DNA of 32,544 bases, taken from Phormidium tenue FACHB-886. GTDB lineage: Bacteria > Cyanobacteriota > Cyanobacteriia > Elainellales > Elainellaceae. Below are positions 1 to 8,442 of this stretch, piece after piece. Numbering within the stretch: the stretch's first letter is position 1; every line of letters begins with the position of its first letter. Where the stretch lies: the NCBI RefSeq assembly GCF_014764505.1, contig NZ_JACXWX010000059.1, forward strand, positions 1-32,544, in the 5' to 3' direction. The translations under genes and the position numbers were made by a program. The notes beneath the pieces were generated by a model, which did no database searches, was not told the DNA's origin, and saw only the letters and a program-made list of their open reading frames with translations.

Positions 1-90
1 GCCCCACCTCTCACAAACTATTTCACAGCTCAAATAAGGTCGCCATAACACGGTATAAACTCGCTAATTGAGAGATTCATCACCACTTGT

Positions 91-120
91 CTTCAAGATA
101 AAAGTCTTCAAGATAAAAGT
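91..120. repeat. Two perfect 15-bp tandem copies
   Basis: The unit cttcaagataaaagt occurs twice head to tail upstream of the hydrolase gene. It is probably a simple slippage duplication. It could sit in the hydrolase promoter region, but no protein-binding role can be assigned. Confidence 0.8.
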
Positions 121-251
121 GTCCAAAATGAAACAAGACAAAATCGGCTGGATCTCCCGTTTTCATCGTTAGCTGTAAGATCCTCCCGTTTGTCGGTGGA
201 AGCAATCGATCGAATTGAAATAATGGGGCAGGCACTATTCAGGCTGGACTT

Positions 252-1523
252 GTGAAACTAAACCGTAAACGCTTGGGGCTATTGTTACTGGCAATTCTGC
301 TGATCGTCTCCTCTTGGCTGGGAATTACGTCAGCCCGTTGGGGTAGCCCTGCTTTGGGTGAACCGGTCAGTGTGCGATCGCTTCAACGGGAAGATCTTCC
401 CCTGCTCTATCTTGCCCCTCAGCAAGCAAAGGCTGTTCCGGGTGTTCTAGTTGCCCATGGCTTTGCTGGCTCTAAGCAGTTGATGCTGGGCTATGGACAT
501 GTTCTGGCTCATGCAGGGTATGCGGTCATGCTGTGGGATTTTGACGGGCATGGGGCAAATGGGACGCGCCTACAGCGGTATGAGCTACAGCAAAATCTTG
601 ATGTTGCCCTGCAAGCTTTATTAGAACAACCAGAAGTTGATCCGGCTCGTCTGGCGCTCTTGGGGCATTCAATGGGCAGCGGCATTGTCATGACGGCTGG
701 AATTCGTAGTCCCGATCGCTTTGCCGCAACGATTGCCGTCTCCCCAACTGGAGCAGCCATCACGCCGCGATCGCCTCGTAACCTGCAGCTTCAAGCAGGC
801 AGCGGTGAGGGGCGATTCGTCGCCAATGCCGAAAAACTGCTGGCAGAGGCAGGCGGCGCAAATTCTAATCTGGCACAGGGAGCAGGCAGAGAACTGGTCG
901 TTGTGCCCAACGTAGAACACATCACGATTTTGTTCAGCGATGGTAGCCATCAGGCGGCACGACGGTGGCTGGATGCAACCTTTGGAACCACAAACAACAG
1001 CCAGTACGTTGACCGCCGCATGGGCTGGTATGGCTTACATTTGCTGGGCTGGCTCGTAGGTTTGGCTGCGGTGGCTCCACTCCTTGCAGCATCCGAAAAG
1101 CCAGTTGTCATTGCTTCTATCCAGCGGTGGGCAGGTTTGCTCATTGCGCCGCTAGTGGCAGTGGCAGGGCTGGTGCTGCTCGCTCCCAGGATCGAACTAC
1201 AAGATTTGGGCGGGGTTCAGGTTGGTGGAGCAGTTGGAGTCTGGTTCTTGATTGCCGGATTGACCTGGCTGGCAGTGCTTGCTCGTTTGCCTCGTCCCAC
1301 GTTCCGCGCAGTCGGGTTGGGGATTGTACTGTTTGGAGTTCTGTGGGTTGCCTTCGGCGCGATGGCGCAGGTTGTTTGGCTGCAGTGGTGGTTAATCCCA
1401 ATTCGATTGAGGCTATGGCTGCCGCTGGCGATCGCCTGTCTTCCCTGGTGGGATTTTGCAACTCGGTTCACCAGTTTGCAACTCGACCCACCAATTTGCA
1501 ACTCGACCCACCAATTTATATAA
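252..1523 (+). CDS. Membrane-anchored alpha/beta hydrolase, C-terminus cut by transposon end
   Basis: Starts at GTG 252. An N-terminal hydrophobic segment (residues about 8-25) anchors or exports the protein. The hydrolase domain has an HGF oxyanion-type motif near residue 69 and the nucleophile elbow GHSMG near 138-142. An H near 222 (VEHITIL) is the likely catalytic His. After about residue 260 there are several hydrophobic helices, so the C-terminal part is in the membrane. The last roughly 20 codons are read out of a 20-bp tandem repeat (1455-1514), so the tail is not native. I infer that the original gene continued and was interrupted by the Tn7-like element. The substrate is unknown; the fold resembles serine hydrolases or esterases. 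This gene is probably the host side of the insertion junction. Confidence 0.75.
   Translation: MKLNRKRLGLLLLAILLIVSSWLGITSARWGSPALGEPVSVRSLQREDLPLLYLAPQQAKAVPGVLVAHGFAGSKQLMLGYGHVLAHAGYAVMLWDFDGHGANGTRLQRYELQQNLDVALQALLEQPEVDPARLALLGHSMGSGIVMTAGIRSPDRFAATIAVSPTGAAITPRSPRNLQLQAGSGEGRFVANAEKLLAEAGGANSNLAQGAGRELVVVPNVEHITILFSDGSHQAARRWLDATFGTTNNSQYVDRRMGWYGLHLLGWLVGLAAVAPLLAASEKPVVIASIQRWAGLLIAPLVAVAGLVLLAPRIELQDLGGVQVGGAVGVWFLIAGLTWLAVLARLPRPTFRAVGLGIVLFGVLWVAFGAMAQVVWLQWWLIPIRLRLWLPLAIACLPWWDFATRFTSLQLDPPICNSTHQFI
1455..1514. repeat. Three 20-bp tandem repeats, putative TnsB-binding transposon end
   Basis: Three contiguous 20-bp units begin at 1455, 1475 and 1495. Units 2 and 3 are identical (tttgcaactcgacccaccaa) and unit 1 differs at a few positions. 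They lie between the truncated hydrolase and tnsA, where Tn7-like elements carry multiple TnsB sites. A TGT trinucleotide at 1437-1439, 15 bp before the first unit, could be the terminal TGT of the element, but no target duplication can be checked without the other end. The third unit contains the -35 box of the tnsA promoter, so TnsB binding could repress its own operon. Confidence 0.6.
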
Positions 1524-1524
1524 T
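1496..1524 (+). promoter_or_regulatory. Putative tnsA promoter
   Basis: TTGCAA (1496-1501), a 17-bp spacer and a perfect TATAAT (1519-1524) form a sigma-70-type promoter. Transcription would begin near 1531. That makes an ATG at 1527 unlikely and favours the ATG at 1554 for tnsA. The -35 box lies in the third end repeat, and the likely start point falls in the GTACC/GGTAC inverted repeat. Confidence 0.55.
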
Positions 1525-1528
1525 AAAT

Positions 1529-1550
1529 GTACCTCATAACAAGATGGTAC
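1529..1550. promoter_or_regulatory. GTACC-N12-GGTAC inverted repeat at tnsA start
   Basis: GTACC (1529-1533) and GGTAC (1546-1550) flank 12 bp, just downstream of the -10 box and immediately before the tnsA ATG at 1554. The position fits an operator. A similar pair occurs in the cas promoter at 14572-14591. The binding protein is unknown. Confidence 0.35.
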
Positions 1551-1553
1551 TTC

Positions 1554-2396
1554 ATGAGACCCAGTACAAGCCGCGCTCTCGATCGATGGTGTGCCTCAAC
1601 ATTTAAGAATCATCTTGATGAGGCCAGAGGATTTGGTGAAGGGTTTTCTTACCGCCCTTGGCACAGGGTAGAAGAATTTTCTTCAGAGGGGCGCGCTTCC
1701 CGATATCCCGGTTGGAAAACTGAAAAAAGGGTCCATCACCTTTTTTCCGACAATGAAAAACGTTTCTTCCTCCTATGCGAGTGGTCCGATAAGGTTCTTG
1801 ACATTCGTGAACAGTACCCATTGCTTGACTATGAATTGGGGATGAAAATAGCACGTGATATGGGTATAGAGTATCCACGTGCTCAAGACGGTACACCTTG
1901 GATCTTCACTACTGATTTTATGCTCACTATTAGAGATGGTGAGAAAATTAAGCAAATTGCTCGAACTATGAAGCCCGAAGGTAAATTATCCAAGGATCTT
2001 GTAAGTCAGAATTTTGAATTAGAGCGCCGATACTATGCTCATTTTGGTACTGATTGGGATGTTATTACAGAAAAGAGAGTCTCTCGCACTTTAGCCGGTA
2101 ACCTTGAGTGGATTCATAATGACTACTGGCTTGAAGATGAAGGTGACATAAGTGCAGCGGATTTACAAGCTACCGCTAATATGCTGAAAATTCGCCTCCA
2201 AACAAAAGGTGTAAAAATTAATCAAATAACTGAGCAACTGGACAAGGAATTGAACCTTGCTGGAAGTGCAACATCACTACGCTTGTTTCGTTATCTCCTT
2301 GCTCGCAAGGAGGTTCAGATGGATTTGTTAAACACAAAAATCAGCGGTTATTTGCTAACAGACAAAATTACAGACTTCACGCCGCCTAACACGTAA
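1554..2396 (+). CDS. tnsA: TnsA, Tn7-like transposon endonuclease
   Basis: A 280-aa protein that cuts the 5' strands at the transposon ends, giving cut-and-paste transposition together with TnsB. It has the TnsA PD-(D/E)XK-like core: SDNEKRF with E near 68, the conserved REQYPLL segment near 85-91, TDFML with D near 121, and K near 140 in TMKP. The C-terminal half, rich in charged residues, matches the domain that contacts TnsB and TnsC. The start at ATG 1554 is chosen because the promoter places transcription start near 1531. It is separate from tnsB rather than fused, and the intergenic gap is 21 bp. With an intact active site, simple insertions rather than cointegrates are expected. Confidence 0.93.
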   Translation: MRPSTSRALDRWCASTFKNHLDEARGFGEGFSYRPWHRVEEFSSEGRASRYPGWKTEKRVHHLFSDNEKRFFLLCEWSDKVLDIREQYPLLDYELGMKIARDMGIEYPRAQDGTPWIFTTDFMLTIRDGEKIKQIARTMKPEGKLSKDLVSQNFELERRYYAHFGTDWDVITEKRVSRTLAGNLEWIHNDYWLEDEGDISAADLQATANMLKIRLQTKGVKINQITEQLDKELNLAGSATSLRLFRYLLARKEVQMDLLNTKISGYLLTDKITDFTPPNT

Positions 2397-2417
2397 TCAC
2401 TCAATAAGAATAACCTT

Positions 2418-4823
2418 ATGGAATCCTATTTATTCGAGCGAGAAGTCATACGCTGGAGTTGTGAGTCTGGTTCACCGCTAATTGAGCGAGTGATTTGGAC
2501 TGACGATACATTAGCTTTTACATTTGACATTTCTGCGAAGAATGGATTTCCAGAACCTCGACGTGTATCCGATATCTTGGATGCACTAGCTACAGGAACT
2601 GCCGAGCGCATTCCCGACCCATGGGCACGAATAATTCGTGATGAAGACTTGAACAATAGAGAGCGAGAAGTTCGTGATAAAGCTTGGAGAATTGTTCATG
2701 CTTTAGCCATTAACGAACCTGAGATATATGACCGAAAAACGCGCGGTCAGTTGATAAAACAATTTGTTCAAAGTTATAACGATGGGAAACAGAAGAACAA
2801 ATTAGATATCAAAACGGTTCATGACTACCTTCGACGGTACTGGCAGCGAGGTAAGACAATAAATGCTTTAGTGCCCGATTACGCTAATTCTTCAGGAAAA
2901 GGTACTTCTAGAAAACCAGGTACCGCGAAAATGGGTAGACCGCGACAGTTTAAGGATGACAAAGACGTCGGTGAAGGAGTAAACACATCCGAAGATGATA
3001 AGAGAATTTTCCGTTCGGCTCTTATCCGCTACTACCTCAATACTAAAGAAAATTCAATGGAAACTGTTTATCAATTAATGGTAGCAGAGTCCTACGCACA
3101 ACAATCGTACTATGACGAATCAGGGAAAAGGCTTACGGAGATTAGACCTCCAAATCAGATTCCTACAATTCATGAACTTCGCCATTTCTACTACAAACAT
3201 ATCCATCCAAACGTTAAAAAAGTCACCTCAGCACGACAGGGGAGTAAGTATTTTGCACTTAATCACCGAGCCGTGACAGGTTCATCGAAAGCAGAAACGC
3301 GCGGAGCAGGGTCCCGTTTTCAAATCGATGCAACGGTCCTAGATATTTACATCTGTTCCAAATTCAATAGAGTTTGGATTATTGGACGACCAGTTCTCTA
3401 CGTCGTGATTGATGTTTTCAGCGAAATGATTGTTGGGCTGTACGTAGGTCTTGAGGGACCTTCATGGACAGGCGCGATGATGGCATTAATGAACTGCGCT
3501 GAGGACAAAGTAGAGTTTTGTAGGCGATATGGAAGAGAAATTGCCCCTGAAGAATGGCCTTGTCACCACTTGCCAAGTACGATTTTAGCTGATCGCGGAG
3601 AGCTAGTCAGAAGTCCCATTGAACAACGATATATCCCAAACCTTCATGTTGCGATCGAAAATGCCCCTTCAGGTCGCCCAGACTTTAAAGGACTGATTGA
3701 AGGCTGTTTTCCAAAATTTCACAAGCACACGAAGCCATTTACTTCAGGTTTTGTCAATCCTCGCTACCGTCAACAGGGCAAACGTGATTATCGATTTGAC
3801 GGGGACATCGACCTCGACCAAATTACAGAGATGGCAATCGAAATTGTTTTGTACTATAACAACAAGCATCCTCTCGACAATTATGAACGAGACGAGGAGA
3901 TGATTGCAGCAAACGTTCCTAAGATTCCAAGAGAGATATGGAACTGGTCACTGACTCGACGTTCTGGAGGTTTACGTCCGGTCAAGGATGACCTAAACTT
4001 TGTAAAATATTGCCTACTGCCTACGTTTCCAGTCACGATCACAGAAAGTGGACTCAAGCTTAAACTCAGAAATTTACCTATATACAACATCAATCATCCT
4101 GTGGATTTGTACTACACCTGTGAGAAAGCCTACAAGGAGCAGTGGTTTGAGCAGGTAAGAAGTAGTTCAATGCCTAAATCGAAACGCAATCTGATAGGTT
4201 GCTTAGATATTAGAGCACCTGAGATGCTCTACCTTCCCAACGCCGATAATAAGACCTTCGAGCCTTGCGACCTGATTGATGTTGAAGAGCGGTATCATAG
4301 CAAGCACTTTGAGGATATTATATGTCTATTTGCTCATGAGAAGCTAGACCGTCAACGATACCAAGGTACAGATTTACAGGCAAAAGTTGATTTAAATACT
4401 AGATTAGCCCAAATTGCTTCTCAAGGTAAGGAAATGACTCAGGCTGCGCTAGATGCTACTCCAACCAGTGGTCACAAGCGCATAGCAAGTATGGGGGATA
4501 AGAGAGCAATTGAACGGCAAATTCGGCATGGAGAACAAGCATTCAAATCACTACAATCTAAGCCGCAGTTTGCAAACTCAGATTTGCCAGAAACTCCAGA
4601 ATCTTCAACCGAAGCATCAATTGCCTCAAGTGGGCTTGAATTGCTACGAGAAACGTCAGATGCCCCACCTCAATCTACGGAGTCTGAAGTAGCACAAACT
4701 TCTACAGATTCATCTAAGCCATCAATCGATTCAGACGTGTCTGAACCCTTGCAATTAGATCAGTTAAGTGATTTGGAACTTCTGTTGGAGATTCAAAAGG
4801 GGGAGAATCGTGGTCGTAGCTAG
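2418..4823 (+). CDS. tnsB: TnsB, DDE transposase
   Basis: An 801-aa transposase that binds the repeated sites at the ends and joins 3' ends to target DNA. N-terminal helical DNA-binding regions precede an RNase H-like catalytic core with D304 (FQIDATV), D392 (ILADRGE) and E428 (GLIEGCF). A beta-barrel-type region follows. The last 100 or so residues are rich in S, T, E and P, probably a flexible linker, and end in a short acidic-hydrophobic helix (SDLELLLEIQ). In relatives such a C-terminal tail contacts TnsC. It lies downstream of tnsA in one operon and overlaps tnsC by 14 bp when tnsC starts at GTG 4810, suggesting translational coupling. The gene appears complete. Confidence 0.95.
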   Translation: MESYLFEREVIRWSCESGSPLIERVIWTDDTLAFTFDISAKNGFPEPRRVSDILDALATGTAERIPDPWARIIRDEDLNNREREVRDKAWRIVHALAINEPEIYDRKTRGQLIKQFVQSYNDGKQKNKLDIKTVHDYLRRYWQRGKTINALVPDYANSSGKGTSRKPGTAKMGRPRQFKDDKDVGEGVNTSEDDKRIFRSALIRYYLNTKENSMETVYQLMVAESYAQQSYYDESGKRLTEIRPPNQIPTIHELRHFYYKHIHPNVKKVTSARQGSKYFALNHRAVTGSSKAETRGAGSRFQIDATVLDIYICSKFNRVWIIGRPVLYVVIDVFSEMIVGLYVGLEGPSWTGAMMALMNCAEDKVEFCRRYGREIAPEEWPCHHLPSTILADRGELVRSPIEQRYIPNLHVAIENAPSGRPDFKGLIEGCFPKFHKHTKPFTSGFVNPRYRQQGKRDYRFDGDIDLDQITEMAIEIVLYYNNKHPLDNYERDEEMIAANVPKIPREIWNWSLTRRSGGLRPVKDDLNFVKYCLLPTFPVTITESGLKLKLRNLPIYNINHPVDLYYTCEKAYKEQWFEQVRSSSMPKSKRNLIGCLDIRAPEMLYLPNADNKTFEPCDLIDVEERYHSKHFEDIICLFAHEKLDRQRYQGTDLQAKVDLNTRLAQIASQGKEMTQAALDATPTSGHKRIASMGDKRAIERQIRHGEQAFKSLQSKPQFANSDLPETPESSTEASIASSGLELLRETSDAPPQSTESEVAQTSTDSSKPSIDSDVSEPLQLDQLSDLELLLEIQKGENRGRS

Positions 4824-6516
4824 CCAGTCAGCAGAACTTGTCAAAATTCCTAATGGTTACTGGGCAATGGTTGCTCAGTATCAGAATCATAAGCAACCGG
4901 AATATAACTATAATCCGATGAGCCGTGCATTACCTCTTTCATTGTCGTCTCTAGAGTTTAGTCAATATGGGAAGATTAAGCCTCTATTCTCTGTTGATGA
5001 AATCCAATGGGAACCACACGAACGGCTTGATTGCATTGAGCGTTTATCCCGTTACTTTGAAATAGAGGCAAAGACAATTGATCTGTATCATAAAATTCGA
5101 ATTCTGCTGTTGAGCGGCTATTTGGGAGCAGATCGTAATCCTTCAAATCCAGAACATGCAAGGCGGGCTTTACAGCTTTACAAAGCAATTCAGGACGGAG
5201 CTGGAAATAAGCTGGAAGAATATATCGGATGTCCTACAGTAGCGCCTAGCCTGACCCTGTGTGGACCATCGGGTATAGGAAAAAGTATGAATATTGAAAA
5301 TATACTGCGGTTGTATCCTAGAGTCATCATTCATCCTGAATTGGGTGGATTGTGTCAAGTAGTCTGGATAAAAATCGATTGCCCAACAACTTCATTGAAA
5401 GGGCTATGCATTGAGATCTTTAGGGCGTTTGACAACCTACTTGGAACTAGCTACCTTAAGGAGTTTGGCTCAAATAGTAATTCGGTTGATTACATGCTAG
5501 CTCAAGTAGCTCAGCTAGCACACAAACACCATCTTGGTCTTTTGGTCATAGACGAAATGCAAGAGTTTTTCAAGCTCCAAACAGATCGTCAACAGGTTCT
5601 GAGTTTCCTCACCAAGTTAGATAATACTTTGGGTGTTCCAGTAATTCGGGTTGGAACAAACGAAATGGAAGAACTATTTAGTACGTTTGTTACTGCTCGA
5701 CGAGCCACGGGGATGCAATTCACGATATGGGATAGGATTGTGAATCCTATGCAGTGGTCCTTGTTCATGACTGGTATGTGGTCCTTTCAGTGGACTAAGA
5801 CTCTTGTACCCCTCTCAGAGGAACTGAAGTCAGTCTTTTATGAGATCACACAGGGCATTATTGATATTGCTATCAAACTGTACAAGATGGTGCAGTGGAA
5901 AGCAATCTCTCTACGTGGAAAAGAAATCATCACGATCGACCTAATAAGGCAGGTGGCGGCTGATGGATTAGGTCCATTATTGCCAATGTTGGAATATATT
6001 AGACAGGGACACAAAGATTGGAAGCTTCGATACGGTAGTATTAAGCCCTTGAAAACAGATATCTATTACAACAATTGCCTGGCTGAATTAGAGAAAGCCA
6101 AACTAGATGAATATCAATTAATGCTCGAACTTCAATCAAAACGTTCCCTCTATTTAACAGCAGAAATCCGGTTGGTTATTATTGAACTGCTTGATTTAGG
6201 AGTAGAACCTGCTATAGCCAAAGTCTGTGCAGAAAAAGCTATGGCTAATAGTGAAGATAAATCTGATATCTCATCTTTGACAAAATTGGCATATAAACTT
6301 GCATTAAAGACTGAACCGATAGTCGAAACTGAACCAACCCAAAAGGGTGAGAAACCGCAACAGCAACAAAAAGTAAAACCAATTTACGGAGACTTGGATA
6401 TGCGATTAGTGGCTGACCAAGCAACAAAAAATAAAATGACGGTCTACGAAGCTTGGATCGCTGCAGGATTAATTCGTGACAATCCAATGTACGATTTATT
6501 TGACATTTGTGAATAA
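4810..6516 (+). CDS. tnsC: TnsC, AAA+ transposition regulator
   Basis: A 568-aa ATPase that links target recognition (TniQ/Cascade) to the TnsA-TnsB transposase and likely mediates target immunity. Walker A is GPSGIGKS at residues 152-159, Walker B is LLVIDE at 244-249, and a sensor-like stretch VIRVGTNE follows. The N-terminal and C-terminal extensions are expected to contact TnsA/TnsB and TniQ. I chose GTG 4810 because a purine-rich ribosome-binding site (gggggaga) lies just upstream; an in-frame ATG at 4768 would give a longer overlap with tnsB and has no clear site. Its length is close to the long TnsC of I-B and Tn7 elements and much longer than the compact V-K TnsC. Confidence 0.93.
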   Translation: MVVASQSAELVKIPNGYWAMVAQYQNHKQPEYNYNPMSRALPLSLSSLEFSQYGKIKPLFSVDEIQWEPHERLDCIERLSRYFEIEAKTIDLYHKIRILLLSGYLGADRNPSNPEHARRALQLYKAIQDGAGNKLEEYIGCPTVAPSLTLCGPSGIGKSMNIENILRLYPRVIIHPELGGLCQVVWIKIDCPTTSLKGLCIEIFRAFDNLLGTSYLKEFGSNSNSVDYMLAQVAQLAHKHHLGLLVIDEMQEFFKLQTDRQQVLSFLTKLDNTLGVPVIRVGTNEMEELFSTFVTARRATGMQFTIWDRIVNPMQWSLFMTGMWSFQWTKTLVPLSEELKSVFYEITQGIIDIAIKLYKMVQWKAISLRGKEIITIDLIRQVAADGLGPLLPMLEYIRQGHKDWKLRYGSIKPLKTDIYYNNCLAELEKAKLDEYQLMLELQSKRSLYLTAEIRLVIIELLDLGVEPAIAKVCAEKAMANSEDKSDISSLTKLAYKLALKTEPIVETEPTQKGEKPQQQQKVKPIYGDLDMRLVADQATKNKMTVYEAWIAAGLIRDNPMYDLFDICE

Positions 6517-6937
6517 TGAGTTTTTTCCTAATTCCTCTTGAAAGAATTTAGGTTCCAGTCTCAAGAGTGGGACAAGTTTTGATTAAGCCTTTAAATAACT
6601 TTTTTATCACTTGATGAAAAAATGCTATTGCAAATGGTTCTTGAACACAGCAAGTCTAGTTGCATCAATGATAGCGATGTTTAGGCAAATTGTGCCGTTG
6701 AGTATAACAACCGAACACCTTTCACTTATGCTGCATTTACATAATCTTGACGCCATATATCAACAACCTGAATCATTACAGGAGCAGCAGGTGTTTATAA
6801 AATTCATTTTTGGTTCTGCTGTGTTTTTACTTCATTAAATTGCACTAAGTAGGTAGTCGTAAGTAAACGTAGTTATAAACTGCTCTAACCCTTATCTAGC
6901 CATTGTCGATCCCTCAGAAACTCAAGGCTCTCTACTT
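6517..6937. other. Gap between tnsC and tniQ, no supported gene
   Basis: A 421-bp AT-rich stretch interrupts what is normally a tight tnsC-tniQ/tnsD pair. A 7-bp inverted repeat with arms CTCTTGA/TCAAGAG sits near 6535-6570, just after tnsC. A 75-codon open frame at 6611-6838 shows no recognisable domain and looks fortuitous. The gap may be remnant sequence where a second TniQ-family gene would sit in other I-B elements, but no homology is visible to prove this. Confidence 0.5.
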
Positions 6938-7885
6938 ATGTTGACCCTACCAAAGCCATATGTAGATGAGTTGTTATATAGCATTTTGGTAAGGTATTAC
7001 ATTCGGAGCGGTTACCGTAAAGTTAAAGAAGCGCAAGTCAAGTTATTTGATACCTTACCTCAACAACCTTGGGATATTCTCCTTCCAAGTAACCTTAAGC
7101 GTTTAACTAGAAAACTGTGGACTAAAGCGAACTATACGCCAGACTATTTCATTCAGGGTCATACCTTGTACCCCTTCTATGCACAATTTCTAATACCAGT
7201 AGAAACAGAGCTGCTGAGACAAGTGATGGTTCAACAGGGTAGGGCTTCAGTTCCAACAATCGCAAAAATTCCGCTGAATGTAGAAAAGGCTTGTCATAGC
7301 TACTTAAAATTCTGTCCGCAGTGTTTTGAGCAGGAATCTGACGAATTGGGAGAAGCCTATTGGCACCGGACTCATCAAATTCCAGGAATTGTGCTTTGCC
7401 CAGATCACGAAGTTCCATTGCTAAATAGTACAGTCTGCCTTAACTCAAAAGCCTTGCATTACATAGCGGCAGACTCTGACACCTGTCCCATCAACAATAA
7501 TGTACCTTCTTATACGGACTTGACAAAGCATAGAATGACTGCCTATACAGAATCCCTTGAGCGGTTGATAGATAGACAGATCCCGTTCAGGGGATTAGCT
7601 TGGCTTCGTAAGCGTTATCACCACTATGCTGCTCAGAAGGGTTTTCTGAAGTTTGATACTGCGACGAACTTTACATTCGACGAAACGAAGTTTTTTGAGG
7701 AGCTTTGTGATTTCTATGGCGAGGAATTTCTGGATAACATCCTACCTGTTTCATTTCAAAGCTCAAAACATCAGTTTATCCAATGCCTGCTTGCATGCGA
7801 TCTTGAGCAGACGATCGATCGAGTAAGACATATTCTACTGATCAATTTTCTGTCTGATTCATTACAAGATTTCTTCGCCTATTAG
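6938..7885 (+). CDS. tniQ: TniQ, short target-selection adaptor
   Basis: A 315-aa TniQ-family protein. In CASTs TniQ docks on the CRISPR effector and nucleates TnsC at the target. The N-terminus LPKPYVDELLYSILVRY is the family signature. A zinc-binding region follows: C126-x2-C129, the conserved YWHRTHQIPG near 141-150, then C154-x2-H157. The rest is helical. At 315 aa it is well below the usual size of site-specific TnsD proteins, so I call it TniQ rather than TnsD, although it sits next to tnsC, where TnsD is often found. No other TniQ-family protein is visible in the window. Confidence 0.9.
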   Translation: MLTLPKPYVDELLYSILVRYYIRSGYRKVKEAQVKLFDTLPQQPWDILLPSNLKRLTRKLWTKANYTPDYFIQGHTLYPFYAQFLIPVETELLRQVMVQQGRASVPTIAKIPLNVEKACHSYLKFCPQCFEQESDELGEAYWHRTHQIPGIVLCPDHEVPLLNSTVCLNSKALHYIAADSDTCPINNNVPSYTDLTKHRMTAYTESLERLIDRQIPFRGLAWLRKRYHHYAAQKGFLKFDTATNFTFDETKFFEELCDFYGEEFLDNILPVSFQSSKHQFIQCLLACDLEQTIDRVRHILLINFLSDSLQDFFAY

Positions 7886-7944
7886 GTTCTATCAAGACAG
7901 TAAAAATAGAGTTAATTTCAGGAATCGCTTGTACTATTGCGCTA

Positions 7945-7998
7945 TGCCATTCTAGTCAAGACCTGCTACTGGATGGCACCCTATGTCAGCCTATTTTT
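7945..7998 (+). terminator. Possible terminator after tniQ
   Basis: The arms TGCCATTC (7945-7952) and GGATGGCA (7971-7978) can pair over 8 bp with one G-T, and a T-run (tattttt) follows near 7992-7998. It lies between the convergent tniQ and the minus-strand operon ending at 8058. The loop is long (18 nt), so the call is tentative. Confidence 0.35.
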
Positions 7999-8057
7999 CA
8001 TTTTCTTCAATGATGAATGCATTGCTCGCTGGTCGATGATTGGAAATGGGTTTATCC

Positions 8058-8423
8058 TCACTCCATCCTAATAACATCTTCCTGTGATTTGTCTCGTGGT
8101 ATGTACAGCTCATGTAAAACCACGTTGTATCGACCTTCAGCTTCCAGTGCTTTCAGGTCTTTCAAGTATTCCGCCGTAGCCTCATCTAAGAAAATTTCTC
8201 CTTCTGTAAACGATCGCTCTAAAACCTGAAATGTCACATGGCACAATCGTTTTTGCTCTAATGCCCAAGCCTGCAACAACCAACTCTGAACTTTAAGGGC
8301 GTATTTGTAAGGCAAGATTTGTCGAAACAACAGGAATTTATTCCAGCCCAGTAACCGAGCTAGAAACATCGAAATATAAAAATACCGTCTACACGGTAAG
8401 CGTAGTGAATCTTTCTTGAACAT
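8058..8423 (-). CDS. Uncharacterised 121-aa protein of the GmrSD-like operon
   Basis: The last gene of the minus-strand operon. I do not recognise the family. The N-terminus is basic and aromatic (RRYFYISMFLARLLGW) and could be membrane-associated. The C-terminal half is helical and acidic (TEGEIFLDEATAEYLKDLK). It follows the 141-aa gene by about 20 bp, so the two are probably co-transcribed. It ends opposite tniQ. With no domain visible, its association with the DUF262/HNH nuclease upstream is the only functional hint. Confidence 0.5.
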   Translation of the reverse strand: MFKKDSLRLPCRRYFYISMFLARLLGWNKFLLFRQILPYKYALKVQSWLLQAWALEQKRLCHVTFQVLERSFTEGEIFLDEATAEYLKDLKALEAEGRYNVVLHELYIPRDKSQEDVIRME

Positions 8424-8442
8424 GAGTTAAACACCGTACTAT

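Noticed and set aside
1127-1606. 159-codon open frame overlapping the hydrolase and tnsA
   Set aside because: It lies in another frame of the hydrolase, crosses the end repeats and has no domain.
6611-6838. 75-codon frame between tnsC and tniQ
   Set aside because: No recognisable motif, no ribosome-binding site; low-complexity AT-rich sequence.
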